Assembly: GCF_021653975.1 (NCBI RefSeq)
Contig: NZ_JAJKFK010000004.1
Coordinates: forward strand, 866,936-930,935
Direction: 5' to 3'
From: Amycolatopsis sp. GM8
GTDB taxonomy: Bacteria > Actinomycetota > Actinomycetes > Mycobacteriales > Pseudonocardiaceae
Length of the DNA stretch: 64,000 nt
Under the pieces are notes generated by a model. The model ran no database searches. It worked only from the letters and a program-made list of their open reading frames with translations, and was not told where the DNA came from. The position numbers and the translations under genes were made by a program. Shown here one piece after another: positions 24,632-32,682 of the stretch. Numbering within the stretch: position 1 is the stretch's first letter; every line of letters starts with the position of its first letter.

Positions 24632-24808
24632 TCACCCACCCGCCGTCTGCCGGGCCGCCCGCTGGGCGAGGATCTCCTCCGCCGCGCCGCACACCCCCGC
24701 CGGATGTGTCCCCCGCACCCGCGTGCAGCGGCAATCGCAGCGCGCCAGGTACTCCTCCTCACTCAACGGCTCCACCGGACGAGGACGAACCACCTTGCGG
24801 GCCGTCAC
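24632..24808 (-). CDS. Tiny Cys-containing AICE protein, 58 aa
   Basis: Starts with GTG at 24808 (VTARKVVRPRPVEPLSEEEY). It contains CDCRCTRVRGTHPAGVC, a possible metal-binding cluster. Overlaps the upstream stop by 4 bp (GTGA). No known family. Confidence 0.55.
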   Translation of the reverse strand: MTARKVVRPRPVEPLSEEEYLARCDCRCTRVRGTHPAGVCGAAEEILAQRAARQTAGG

Positions 24809-24975
24809 GGCTTCACCACCGTGTCGTTCGGCCCCCGGGCCCCGGACTGGCCATTGGTCAGCTCCAGCCACACCAGACCGTTGAGCCGGTAGGCGTCGCT
24901 GACCGTCGTCGCCTCGCCGTCCGCCCCGATGACCTGGTCACCGGCCTTGAGCCGCTTAGCCTTGACCTCCTTCAC
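24805..24975 (-). CDS. Tiny AICE protein, 56 aa
   Basis: A short frame starting with GTG at 24975: MKEVKAKRLKAGDQVIGADG, then a beta-rich middle (TVSDAYRLNGLVWLELTNG). The AGDQVIG...GLVWLELTNG pattern looks like a small SH3-like barrel. It overlaps both neighbours by 4 bp. Function unknown. Confidence 0.55.
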   Translation of the reverse strand: MKEVKAKRLKAGDQVIGADGEATTVSDAYRLNGLVWLELTNGQSGARGPNDTVVKP

Positions 24976-25313
24976 GCCGCCTCACCGCCCAGCACGTCCA
25001 GCCGGACCGGCAACGACCGCAACACCACGCGGCCCGCCCGCCGGGCACCCCGCCGTACCCGCACCGGATCGGTCAGGTTCCGCGACAACCGGAACGACTC
25101 CAGCTGATCCACACCGGCCCAGGTGCGTTCGGCCTGCTCGATCACCGCGTCCAGCACCGCGGCCTCCTCCCCCAACTCCATCCGGACCAGAGCGTCGATC
25201 TCGGCAACCTCAGCGGCCACCGCGTCCTCCTCTGCGACCGTCGCAATGTCCTCATCCAGCAGCAGAGACAGCGCCTCAGCGGCGTCACGGCCGGCGATAC
25301 GTGCGTTCCTCAT
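24972..25313 (-). CDS. Small helical AICE protein, 113 aa
   Basis: Starts MRNARIAGRDAAEALSLLLD; an acidic helical first half (EEDAVAAEVAEIDALVRMELGEE is split here by a turn) and a basic second half (VRVRRGARRAGRVVLRSLPV). Probably a coiled-coil protein. The ATG at 25313 overlaps the stop of the first gene of the operon. Confidence 0.6.
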   Translation of the reverse strand: MRNARIAGRDAAEALSLLLDEDIATVAEEDAVAAEVAEIDALVRMELGEEAAVLDAVIEQAERTWAGVDQLESFRLSRNLTDPVRVRRGARRAGRVVLRSLPVRLDVLGGEAA

Positions 25314-25612
25314 CAGGCGGCCTTCCCGTACGTCTCGGTCCAACGGGCATCCGTGCGCAGCTGCGCCACCTGCCAGCGCTCGAACGCCAACTCCGTGCGC
25401 TCCTCCGCAGTCCGGTACGCGGCCTCAGCCGCCCGCAACGCCGACCGGTAGTCCGCCCGCACCCGCTGCTCGGCAACCAGGCGGCGAACCGACGCGACCC
25501 GAGTAGCCCGGGCGACCATCTCCCGGCGCGCCGCCAAATACCCCTCAGCGGCCCGCTCCTCAGACAACCGGAAGGCCACCAAAACCGGGCCCTCCATCAA
25601 ATCCTGTTCCAT
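25313..25612 (-). CDS. First gene of the leftward AICE operon, 99-aa helical protein
   Basis: Starts MEQDLMEGPVLVAFRLSEER and is almost entirely Ala/Arg/Glu helix, predicted coiled coil. The ATG at 25612 has GAAGGA 5 bp upstream. As the promoter-proximal gene of the operon that runs through transfer, replication and integration genes, it is a candidate regulator or transfer accessory, but nothing in the sequence proves that. Confidence 0.6.
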   Translation of the reverse strand: MEQDLMEGPVLVAFRLSEERAAEGYLAARREMVARATRVASVRRLVAEQRVRADYRSALRAAEAAYRTAEERTELAFERWQVAQLRTDARWTETYGKAA

Positions 25613-26086
25613 ATGAATCCTTCGAAATAGAAACTTCGTAAAATGAATTGGGAAAACGAATTTGCCTGCGGTGGCGCGACACTCAACGCGTCGCGCCACC
25701 CGCAAGCATTCGGCCGGATGACCAGCAATAACGCCGTTTCATCAGCCGAAATCAATGCTGAACTTTGCCCAGTTGAATACATCAGGGCGACGGACTAGGC
25801 GGGTCGCTTACGGCTTAGCTACCTGTCCGCCCCTGGCTTTTCTCCGAGCCAGGCCGGGTACATGGAATTGTCAAAGAACACAAGCTGCGACGGTGAGGGA
25901 TTTGCCGATTTCCTGCGCCACCCCTTGGTCAGGCCCCGTGGTGCCGGACACCACGAAGCTAACAACTGAGAGCTTCATGAGTCAACTGGTAGCGCCCAGA
26001 TTTTTCGAGAGATGTACGTCTACCTGGGAAAACTTGGCTCCCATCTGGTAGCCTCTGAGAGGTAGCCGCCCCAGAGAGGACCCCGA
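25613..26086. promoter_or_regulatory. Divergent control region of the AICE operon and its GntR regulator
   Basis: A 474-bp gap with noticeably lower GC than its surroundings and no convincing gene. It must drive the leftward operon and the rightward gntR gene. It contains a perfect inverted repeat (GTGGCGCGAC at 25671-25680, GTCGCGCCAC at 25690-25699). Near the gntR start there are three GGTAGC hexamers (25988, 26047, 26061), the same hexamer that fills the cluster before xis. These are the best operator candidates. Confidence 0.6.
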
Positions 26087-26938
26087 ATGACGCGCCCGCG
26101 TTCGTCTGTGAACCGCTCGGAAGCGCTCCACCTGCAGGTGGCTCGCAACATCCGGAACGACATCGAGGCCGGCGTCCTACGAGATGGTCAACGACTGCCC
26201 TCGACTCGTGAACTCGCACAGGAGTGGGGCGTCAGCACGCCGGTGATCAACGACGCGATGGGCATCCTCGCCAAGGAAGGTTTGATCGAGAGCAAGCCGC
26301 GGGCCGGGCGAGTAGTCCGAGTGCCGGAACAAGTACACGTCCGGCCCCGGTCGGCCACGCCGCATGTCGTGTTCGTCGGCGGATACGCGGGTAGCGGAAA
26401 GACCGAGCTTGGACGGATTATTTCGCGGGAAACCGGCTGGGCGCTTCTCGACAAGGACACACTGACGCGGCCGGTTGTCGAGGCCGCGCTTGAGTCGGCT
26501 GGCTACTCACCGTACGACCGGGAATCGGATCACTACCTGGCCACGATTCGACCGCGTGAATACGAGGCGCTGATCAACTCCATGACAGAGAACCTGCAAT
26601 GCGGGAATGGTTCGGTTGTCACAGCGCCATTCATACGAGAGTTCGCCGATTCTGCGTGGGTAAGCCGAGTGCAGGCAACAGCTTCGGACTTCGGCGCGAC
26701 GACGACATTCGTATGGCTCTACTGCGACGCAGAGACCATGCACACCTACGTGCGACACCGCGGCGCGGCGCGTGACGCCGCCAAGATCGCCGACTGGTCA
26801 GGCTACCTAGCTGGAATCGACCTCGATCTACGTCCGCCGGTTCCGCACGTCGTCGTCGACAACTCCGCGTCCAGCAGCCCGTTGCAGGAACAGGCGCGTG
26901 AGCTGATCGAACAGGTTCGGGCAAGCGAGGCCGAATAG
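26087..26938 (+). CDS. GntR-family regulator fused to a P-loop kinase-like domain
   Basis: A 283-residue two-domain protein. Residues 10-80 are a GntR winged helix (LHLQVARNIRNDIEAGVLRD, RLPSTRELAQEWGVSTPVIN). Residues 92-280 form a P-loop NTPase with Walker A FVGGYAGSGKTELGR (98-107), resembling AAA_33/zeta-toxin-like kinases. In Streptomyces AICEs a GntR repressor such as KorSA controls replication and transfer, so this is the likely master regulator, with the kinase domain sensing a ligand or nucleotide. It diverges from the main operon. The start follows AGAGAGGA. Confidence 0.88.
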   Translation: MTRPRSSVNRSEALHLQVARNIRNDIEAGVLRDGQRLPSTRELAQEWGVSTPVINDAMGILAKEGLIESKPRAGRVVRVPEQVHVRPRSATPHVVFVGGYAGSGKTELGRIISRETGWALLDKDTLTRPVVEAALESAGYSPYDRESDHYLATIRPREYEALINSMTENLQCGNGSVVTAPFIREFADSAWVSRVQATASDFGATTTFVWLYCDAETMHTYVRHRGAARDAAKIADWSGYLAGIDLDLRPPVPHVVVDNSASSSPLQEQARELIEQVRASEAE

Positions 26939-26957
26939 CACAGCAGGAAGGTGACCA

Positions 26958-27896
26958 GTGCGCGTGCTCCTGAGCGAGGAACAGGACGACCAAGTCGGAG
27001 CCGAGTTGCTCGGCGATATCGGCGGCCTGGAAATCGTCACCTACGACCCCAATTCGACGCTGCCGCCGGAAAAGTGCAACGCCGACATCCTCATTCCACC
27101 ATATCGCAGCAGCCATCGGCCGATCCAATTGCTGAAACAGCTCCGGAATTTACGCATGGTCCAATTGCTCTCGGCAGGCGCCGATGAATGGGCTGCTGAG
27201 GTTCCCGCCGACATCGTGTTGTCGACGTCACGCGGTGCGCAGGCTGGACCAGTGTCGGAGTGGGTTCTGTCGGCGATCTTGTGCCTTTACCGCCAGTGGC
27301 CGGCGCTGGTCGAGTTCAAGCGCGAGCGCACCTGGGCACATCGGCGCGTCACCGCGAACACGCTTGACGGACGCCGTGTGCTGATTCTCGGTGCCGGCGC
27401 GATCGGGTCGGTCGTCGCCGAACGACTACGGCCGTTCGGCGCCACCCCGACGCTGGTGGCCAGCCGCGCGCGCGGTGGCGTACACGGTCCGGACGAGGTG
27501 CCCGAACTGCTGCCGGACCACGACATCGTGGTGATCACGGCACCCCTCACCGAACAGACGCGTGGTTTGGTTGACAAGGCATTCCTCGCTGCGATGCCGG
27601 ACGGCGCGCTAATCGTCAACGCTGGCCGCGGAAAGATCGTCGACACGGACGCACTCGTGTCCGAGTTACAGGCGGGCCGCTTGCGCGCCGCACTCGACGT
27701 CATCGACCCGGAACCACTCCCGGAAGACCACGTCCTGTGGGAATGCCCGGGCGCGATCATCAGTCCACACATGGCGCGCACGGTGCCCGGCACGAACGTG
27801 CTCTGCTACACCGTCGCGGCCGGGCAGATCAACGCCTTCCTGTCGGGTGAGATGCCCTCCAACCTGGTGACGACCCGTCCGCGTCCGCGTACATGA
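26958..27896 (+). CDS. D-isomer 2-hydroxyacid dehydrogenase family protein
   Basis: A 312-residue NAD-dependent dehydrogenase. The nucleotide-binding loop is VLILGAGAIGSVVAERL, the catalytic Arg is in VNAGRGKIVDTDAL, the Glu/Asp segment is ALDVIDPEPLPEDH and the catalytic His is in ISPHMARTVPG. It starts with a GTG at 26958, 19 bp after the gntR stop, with GCAGGAAGG upstream, so the two are co-transcribed. The substrate is unknown. Its pairing with a GntR/P-loop regulator hints at a metabolic signal controlling the element. Confidence 0.87.
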   Translation: MRVLLSEEQDDQVGAELLGDIGGLEIVTYDPNSTLPPEKCNADILIPPYRSSHRPIQLLKQLRNLRMVQLLSAGADEWAAEVPADIVLSTSRGAQAGPVSEWVLSAILCLYRQWPALVEFKRERTWAHRRVTANTLDGRRVLILGAGAIGSVVAERLRPFGATPTLVASRARGGVHGPDEVPELLPDHDIVVITAPLTEQTRGLVDKAFLAAMPDGALIVNAGRGKIVDTDALVSELQAGRLRAALDVIDPEPLPEDHVLWECPGAIISPHMARTVPGTNVLCYTVAAGQINAFLSGEMPSNLVTTRPRPRT

Positions 27897-28027
27897 AGGA
27901 ACCTTTCGGCCCTGGTCAACCCTGCTTTCCCGCATCACCTGGACGGTAGCCGAACACGGGCGGGATCACTGGCATGGCGGATGGCGTGGGGCAGGCCGAC
28001 CGGTAATTATCGGAGGGTCGGTCGATC

Positions 28028-28177
28028 ATGGGGGTTGTAGTGTCGGCGAAATCGCATCCTGGCGACGGGCAGCATGGGCGTGGCGTGAAGGGGCGCCTGG
28101 CTGAGTCCGATCGCCGCTCGGCGTGGGCGTTCTTGCGGGATCTCGCCCGCGGCCTGCGTGCCCTCCGGTATCGGTGA
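28028..28177 (+). CDS. Small peptide gene upstream of the macrolactam-cyclase-like gene
   Basis: A 49-residue frame starting MGVVVSAKSHPGDGQHGRGV and ending in a basic helix (LARGLRALRYR). A strong ribosome site GGAGGG (28012-28017) sits 10 bp before the ATG, and the stop overlaps the next GTG as GTGA, so translation is likely. Its position directly before an asparagine-synthetase-like cyclase suggests a possible RiPP precursor. A Gly-Val-Lys-Gly stretch with Glu seven residues later would fit a lasso ring, but there is no recognisable leader motif and the tail is too long for a typical core. Confidence 0.6.
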   Translation: MGVVVSAKSHPGDGQHGRGVKGRLAESDRRSAWAFLRDLARGLRALRYR

Positions 28178-29547
28178 GTCCGGGTCCTGACGCGACGCTG
28201 CGGCCGCTGTACCGCTCGATCGCGGACAGACGTGTCCTGGAGTCGCCGGAGGCAGCTGCTGGGCCGCGGCCGGAGGTAGATCTGGCCGCGCTGGCCTTCT
28301 TGTTCACCGGTCCAGGGTTGCTCGGGGAGTTCGCTCCGACGCCCTGGCGCGGCGTGGAGACGGTGTGGCCCTTGCCGAAGCCGGCCGCAGCACCACTCCC
28401 GGTGCACCAGGTGTTCGCCGACGTCGTCGAGCAGTTGTGTGCCGACGCCGACGCGGTAGGGATCACGATGTCCGGCGGGCTGGATTCGTTGGCGGTCGTG
28501 CTGCACGCGGCCGCGTTGCGGCCCCGCCGACGAGTGATCGCGTTCTGTACCAACCTCGTCGACGACAGCGGCGTGCCCGCGGCAGACGTGGTTCGCCGCC
28601 TGCTCGCAGCTCTGGCGCCGGACGTCGAACTGGTGGTGCTCGACCCGGCGGCCTGCTCCGAGACCCCGGCATGGTCGCCGCACGGACCACGGTTGGACCC
28701 CTTGCCCGCCATTAACGCTGCCGTGGCCGCGCTTGCGGCGGACGCGGGGGTCGGGGTGCTGTTGTCCGGTAATGGTGCAGACGAGCTGCTGGCGATACCT
28801 CGCTTCGCCGCCCTGCTGCTGCTCCGAGCCCGTGGGGTCCGTGCAGCAGCCCGCTACCTCGGTGACTCCCGCCGGTCCGGTCCGGGCTGGCCGGGCGAGG
28901 CCGTCGCGATGCTCGCGGGAATGTTGCCGACGCGGCAGCGGACACGCTGGTACTGGGCGGCGAACTGGCCGCAGTGGTGCGCTCCGTCGATCTCGCCGGT
29001 CGTCGCCGAACCCTGGCGACAGCCCGCGCTGGCTCGTGCCGAGCGGTGGGTGACCGGCACTCTCACCTCCCATCAGGAGCAGCGGCGTGGCTGGGCCGCG
29101 GCGGACGCCTATGACTCGTTGTGGCCTCGCAGCTACCTCCCAGCTGCTGGCACGGTGCCGGAGGCATCGCCGTTCCTGCATCCGCAGTTGGTGTCCGCCG
29201 CCCTCGCCATGCCCCTCACTGACCGCTATGACCACCGGCTGCCCACGGCCTACCAGCGGTGCAAGGCCGCAGTGGTCGGCTTACTGCCACCGGCAGCGCA
29301 GCCGATGTTGCCCACGCGCAAGCAGTACTACCGCCAGGCGCTCGCTGCTGCGGTGTCCGCACCGGTGCACGCGCCACTCGCGGTTGCAGCTGGCCTGCTC
29401 GACCCCAGTGTCCTGGCGGCGGAGGAGCTGGACACGGCGGTGCGGATGAACGTGCTGGCGGTCGAGTCCTGGCTCGTCGGCGCCTACGATGCCGGAGTGC
29501 TGATCCCTGGCCTCAAGGCCCAATTCGCTCAGCGTTCGAGCCGGTAG
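28174..29547 (+). CDS. Asparagine-synthetase-like macrolactam cyclase (lasso-cyclase-like)
   Basis: A 457-residue protein with the asparagine synthetase C-terminal fold. It has the PP-loop ATP-binding motif MSGGLDSLAVVL (about 99-110) and a second conserved motif LLSGNGADELLAIPR. The N-terminal glutaminase Cys is absent, so it is unlikely to make asparagine. It fits the lasso or macrolactam cyclase branch, where the N-terminal part is degenerate. The GTG at 28174 is coupled to the small peptide gene. A GNAT gene converges on it. No lasso RRE protein or leader peptidase gene is visible nearby. Confidence 0.8.
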   Translation: MSPGPDATLRPLYRSIADRRVLESPEAAAGPRPEVDLAALAFLFTGPGLLGEFAPTPWRGVETVWPLPKPAAAPLPVHQVFADVVEQLCADADAVGITMSGGLDSLAVVLHAAALRPRRRVIAFCTNLVDDSGVPAADVVRRLLAALAPDVELVVLDPAACSETPAWSPHGPRLDPLPAINAAVAALAADAGVGVLLSGNGADELLAIPRFAALLLLRARGVRAAARYLGDSRRSGPGWPGEAVAMLAGMLPTRQRTRWYWAANWPQWCAPSISPVVAEPWRQPALARAERWVTGTLTSHQEQRRGWAAADAYDSLWPRSYLPAAGTVPEASPFLHPQLVSAALAMPLTDRYDHRLPTAYQRCKAAVVGLLPPAAQPMLPTRKQYYRQALAAAVSAPVHAPLAVAAGLLDPSVLAAEELDTAVRMNVLAVESWLVGAYDAGVLIPGLKAQFAQRSSR

Positions 29548-30389
29548 GAGTGCAGGCGGTCATACTCGACGAACCCGCTCTGCTCGTACAGGCGGTCCGC
29601 CGCGGTCCGGTCGCGCTCACCGCCGGGTTCGTCGTCGTCGACGAACAGGATCACCTCGCGGGCGCCCAGCTCGCCGAGCAGTTGCAATGCGGAGCCGAGC
29701 ATCGCGCGCCCGTGCCCGCGACCACGCAGGTCCGGATCGCTGCTGATCCACCACAACACCCCGATACCAGCCACCGGAACGCCCACGGTGGCCTGCGCCA
29801 GCGTGCGCTCTCCGTCAAGCAGGGCCAGCTCACGGATGCCCAGCTCCGACGCCTCGATCCGCACCCCGGCCGCGGTGGGCAGCTCCGCCGGCAGGCTACG
29901 CCCCATGTACCGCCACAGGTCACTGCTGGTGAACCCGGCATCGATCAGGGCTGCGGCGGTCACTGGCCGGTGCCGCACCGGCAGGGCCTCCAACCCCAAC
30001 CCGAGCGCTGTGGCGAAGCTGAACGCCTCGATCACCCGGCAGCCGTGCAGCGTGTTCAACATGTGCCGCAGCAACGCCTTGACCGCGACACGGTTCTCCC
30101 GCGCGTGCAACCACAAGATCAGCCCGGCACCGTCGCGGGCGCGCGTCGCGAATGAAGCTGCCCCAGCCACCTGGCCTGCAATGTCGGTCGCCACGACCGT
30201 GCGAGGCGCGTCCAGGTCGGCCCACCACCCGGTATCCACGGAGGAACGGCCTGCCAATGCGTCAGCCAGCATGGACTCAGTTACCTCCGGCTGCCCGGGC
30301 AACCGGTCGGCGTTGATCAGGTCGAGCGTCGCAGGCTGATCGGCGGCCTCCAGCGGCCGTACCACGAACTCAGTGACGGTGGTCCCCAC
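29529..30389 (-). CDS. GNAT-family N-acetyltransferase (tandem GNAT)
   Basis: A 286-residue protein with an N-terminal GNAT-like half and a better-conserved C-terminal GNAT domain: WWISSDPDLRGRGHGRAMLG carries the acetyl-CoA-binding R/Q-x-x-G-x-G/A loop, and the end AADRLYEQSGFVEYDRLHSY is the typical last strand. It starts with GTG at 30389 just after GGGAGGG. Its 3' end overlaps the cyclase gene by 19 bp in the opposite direction. Albusnodin-type lasso pathways also pair a cyclase with an acetyltransferase, so peptide acetylation is possible, but not shown. Confidence 0.82.
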   Translation of the reverse strand: MGTTVTEFVVRPLEAADQPATLDLINADRLPGQPEVTESMLADALAGRSSVDTGWWADLDAPRTVVATDIAGQVAGAASFATRARDGAGLILWLHARENRVAVKALLRHMLNTLHGCRVIEAFSFATALGLGLEALPVRHRPVTAAALIDAGFTSSDLWRYMGRSLPAELPTAAGVRIEASELGIRELALLDGERTLAQATVGVPVAGIGVLWWISSDPDLRGRGHGRAMLGSALQLLGELGAREVILFVDDDEPGGERDRTAADRLYEQSGFVEYDRLHSYRLER

Positions 30390-30605
30390 ATGCCCTCCCT
30401 ACGTGGTTGGCCAACATGCGACAACAAACAAGCATACGGATGAGGAGGTCCGAACCGACGGTCCCGCACTGGTACCGCAGGTCAGCGAGTACCCGCGATG
30501 CGACAGATGGCGCGACACTCAGGTCAGAAACCGTGTCAGACCTCCCCCGTACCCCTTCGGCGCGCCGGGCCGAACCAGTAGGTGCCCGGGGGCTACGGTC
30601 TGCCC
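30390..30605. other. Gap between divergent GNAT and DUF4145 genes
   Basis: A 216-bp intergenic region that must hold the promoters of both genes. I see no repeats or RNA gene in it; short open frames on the minus strand look like chance. Confidence 0.5.
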
Positions 30606-31352
30606 ATGACAGAGGAGGAACGGCCGCACAAGCAAACGACACGCGATGATCATCGTCCCAGCCTAAATAAGAACGGTTTCAACTGTCCTCGATGCGGCCA
30701 CTTTGCCCACCAAAAATGGTTCCCACTGGAAGCTCATGAATATAAGCGCATTCCAGTCTCAAACAGCGGGACTCAGATAGTCACCATCTGGCGCTACGCC
30801 GTCTGCCAGCAGTGTGAGCTGCCGTCGGTGTGGAGGAATGACACGATGATCTATCCCCGAGCGCAGCTCGGGGGGCCGCCTCACCCGGACATGCCAGGCG
30901 AGGTCCGGGACCTTTACGAGGAGGCTGCCTCGGTCGCTCCAGTGTCTCGCCGCGCGGGCGCTGCGCTAGCGCGCGCCACCGTCGAGCGACTAATCAAGCT
31001 TTTGGATCCGGATGCGCCAAGGAAGGCGGACAAGCTGGACCACCGTATTGAGCGGATCCGTGGCAGGGTAAGCCCTCCGGTAGCTGAAATGCTGGACGTC
31101 GTGCGAGTCACCGGAAACAAGGCCCTCCATGTCGAGGACGATCCAGCAGAACTGGTTGTGTTGGCTCTCGACGACAAAGAAGGGCCGCAGCTGCTAGAAC
31201 TGCTGTTAGACACTGCAAACGACCTGGTCGACGAACTAATCACCAAGCCGAAAACTACCAGCACATACTGGGCCAAGCTGCCGCCTGGCATCCAGGCCCA
31301 ACTCCAAGCCACTCGTGACGCAGCGAAGGACGGACGAAGCACCTCAAGTTAG
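30606..31352 (+). CDS. DUF4145 domain protein
   Basis: A 248-residue protein with an N-terminal zinc finger-like part (NCPRCGHFAHQKWFPLE, later YAVCQQCELPS) and a C-terminal helical DUF4145 region (PVSRRAGAALARATVERLIK through DLVDELITKP). DUF4145 occurs alone or fused to restriction and other defence proteins; its activity is not established. The ATG at 30606 (MTEEERPHKQ) is preferred to an upstream GTG. The base composition is lower in GC than the AICE backbone, suggesting recently acquired cargo. Confidence 0.78.
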   Translation: MTEEERPHKQTTRDDHRPSLNKNGFNCPRCGHFAHQKWFPLEAHEYKRIPVSNSGTQIVTIWRYAVCQQCELPSVWRNDTMIYPRAQLGGPPHPDMPGEVRDLYEEAASVAPVSRRAGAALARATVERLIKLLDPDAPRKADKLDHRIERIRGRVSPPVAEMLDVVRVTGNKALHVEDDPAELVVLALDDKEGPQLLELLLDTANDLVDELITKPKTTSTYWAKLPPGIQAQLQATRDAAKDGRSTSS

Positions 31353-31666
31353 CTCTGTTGTACTTGTCCGAAGCCTAAGGGCGTCCAACGGGCGAAGGCA
31401 ATTCCGGCCCTCACTCGGCTGCCCTCCGCACGCACTAACTCGCGCCAGCCACCTCATGAGCTCCGGCCGACGTTCTTCACGGCCTCCGCGCGGCCTCGCG
31501 TGGGCAGGCTGGCGCATATGCCCAGGTCACTGGACGGTTCCCGGATCCGTTCAAAACGAAAGCGGTTCGTTGGATCGAGCCGGGCGAGATTGGTGAACTG
31601 AACATGCATCCGTCAATGCGCTTACGGATATCGCACGCTCTGGATAGAGAGCGAACCGAACCATAT
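31353..31666. repeat. Degenerate AICE right arm, copy 1
   Basis: No gene here. Positions about 31470-31558 match about 33370-33459: the shared blocks are GGTCACTGGACGGTTC (31525-31540) and GGATCCGTTCAAAAC (31543-31557), with weaker similarity to the left (ACGGCCTC, GGCAGG). Similarity stops a few bases into the att core, where the tRNA sequence is replaced by GAAAGCGGTT. This is an element end whose att core has been lost. Confidence 0.75.
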
Positions 31667-32221
31667 TTAGGCTGATGCCCGCGCAAGCCTCTCTTCAGCT
31701 CGGTTGATCGCCTCACGCATTACGGAGGCCGCCTTCAGCCACGTTTGGTGGACTGGATCGCTTTCGGGGTACCGCTCAAGAATCTCCGAGATGCGATCCT
31801 CAAATAAAAGGGGCTGACCACTTGGCCCGGTCAAGTCGGCCCATACGAGGGCGTCGAGAACCGGATTGTCTTCGAACGGGAATTCGGCGAGTTCGGAGCT
31901 GAGGCCGCGCTCAACGGCTTCAAAACGAGCACCCGAATGGTGTGCAACGAGATTAACGATCTGCCTCGACCACCCTTCGTCTCGCAGATAGCGGGCACCG
32001 TCCAACGGATGGAAACGCGTGTGCCCAATCTCGGGTGAGTATCCGATGTCATGCAGCCACGCAGCTTGCACGAGTGCCTCCCGATCCGGCGATGGCACAG
32101 CTCGCGCCAACTCACTCGCCCGCGCTGCGACAGCTTGCACGTGGTGCCAGCGCCTACCGAGAGGGCTAACCAGTCGTTCGGCCGCCACGCGTGCGTCTTC
32201 GATCGAGGCCATACCCAGCAA
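31667..32221 (-). CDS. HD-domain phosphohydrolase
   Basis: A 184-residue protein. Metal ligands of the HD superfamily are visible: RRWHHVQAVAAR, then AAWLHDIGYSPEIGHTRFHP and NLVAHHSGA, with an Asp in ALVWADLT. Substrates in this family are nucleotides or phospho-compounds; not predictable here. A TTG at 32221 has AGGAG 8 bp upstream; the ATG at 32212 is the alternative but is far from the ribosome site. It lies in the remnant between two element ends. Confidence 0.8.
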   Translation of the reverse strand: MLGMASIEDARVAAERLVSPLGRRWHHVQAVAARASELARAVPSPDREALVQAAWLHDIGYSPEIGHTRFHPLDGARYLRDEGWSRQIVNLVAHHSGARFEAVERGLSSELAEFPFEDNPVLDALVWADLTGPSGQPLLFEDRISEILERYPESDPVHQTWLKAASVMREAINRAEERLARASA

Positions 32222-32269
32222 CGTACCGTCTCCTGTCTGTGGATCCTGCGTCGTTGAACTTGCGCAATC

Positions 32270-32512
32270 GCGTCGGTGTGTGCGGTCGAGACTCGTCCGC
32301 CACCTGCGCGACTTCGCAGCTCAAACGGGCAGCGGATACGGTGGGGGTAGCGCTTACATCCGCTATCCCACTGCGTGCGATGGGTGGTGACGCTCCGGAG
32401 GTAGCGCTTGTATCCGCTACCTCCCCCGTATCCGCTACCGCGCTGACCTGCGAGGTAGCGGAGGTAGCGGCAGGAGACAGGTAGCGCTGCCAGGCGTCAG
32501 CGAGCCCGTCCT
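32270..32512 (-). pseudogene. Remnant of a second AICE rep gene end and GGTAGC cluster
   Basis: About 240 bp parallels 13670-13915: the coding remnant reads DGLADAWQRYLSPAATSATS and then SATSGASPP, against DAWQRYLPPAATSATSATAQ in the intact DUF3631 gene. The GGTAGC repeats and palindromes are kept (for example 32399-32420), but the original stop is lost and the frame runs on without similarity. Everything upstream of the last 45 or so codons is missing, replaced at about 32512 by unrelated DNA. It records a second element of the same family. Confidence 0.8.
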
Positions 32513-32682
32513 GTGACGTTCGGCCGGCCACGTCGCCGAGAGCTTCGGCGGATCCGGTTTCTGCGAGGTCGTATGTCGTGATCCCTACGGTCGCCCCTGT
32601 CCATCAGGGTGCGGTTCGGTATGACCTGAACGTGCAGGTAAGGGGACGCCCCTCGGTGGATCGCGTTCGGCATTGCTGCTGT
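32513..32682. other. Gap between rep remnant and toxin gene
   Basis: A 170-bp stretch after the point where similarity to the AICE rep gene ends. I see no gene, RNA or repeat in it. Confidence 0.4.

Noticed and set aside
25755..26051. A 98-codon plus-strand frame in the AICE control region
   Set aside because: No ribosome site, poor composition, and it fills a region that must contain promoters. A short leader peptide from 25978 cannot be excluded.
27916..29235. A 439-codon minus-strand frame over the cyclase gene
   Set aside because: The plus strand has the SGGLDS motif and coupled starts; the other frame is His/Arg/Gln shadow.
28028..29547. A complete canonical lasso peptide cluster
   Set aside because: Neither an RRE-containing B1 protein nor a transglutaminase-like B2 leader peptidase is present within reach, and the peptide has no standard leader; kept only as a hypothesis.
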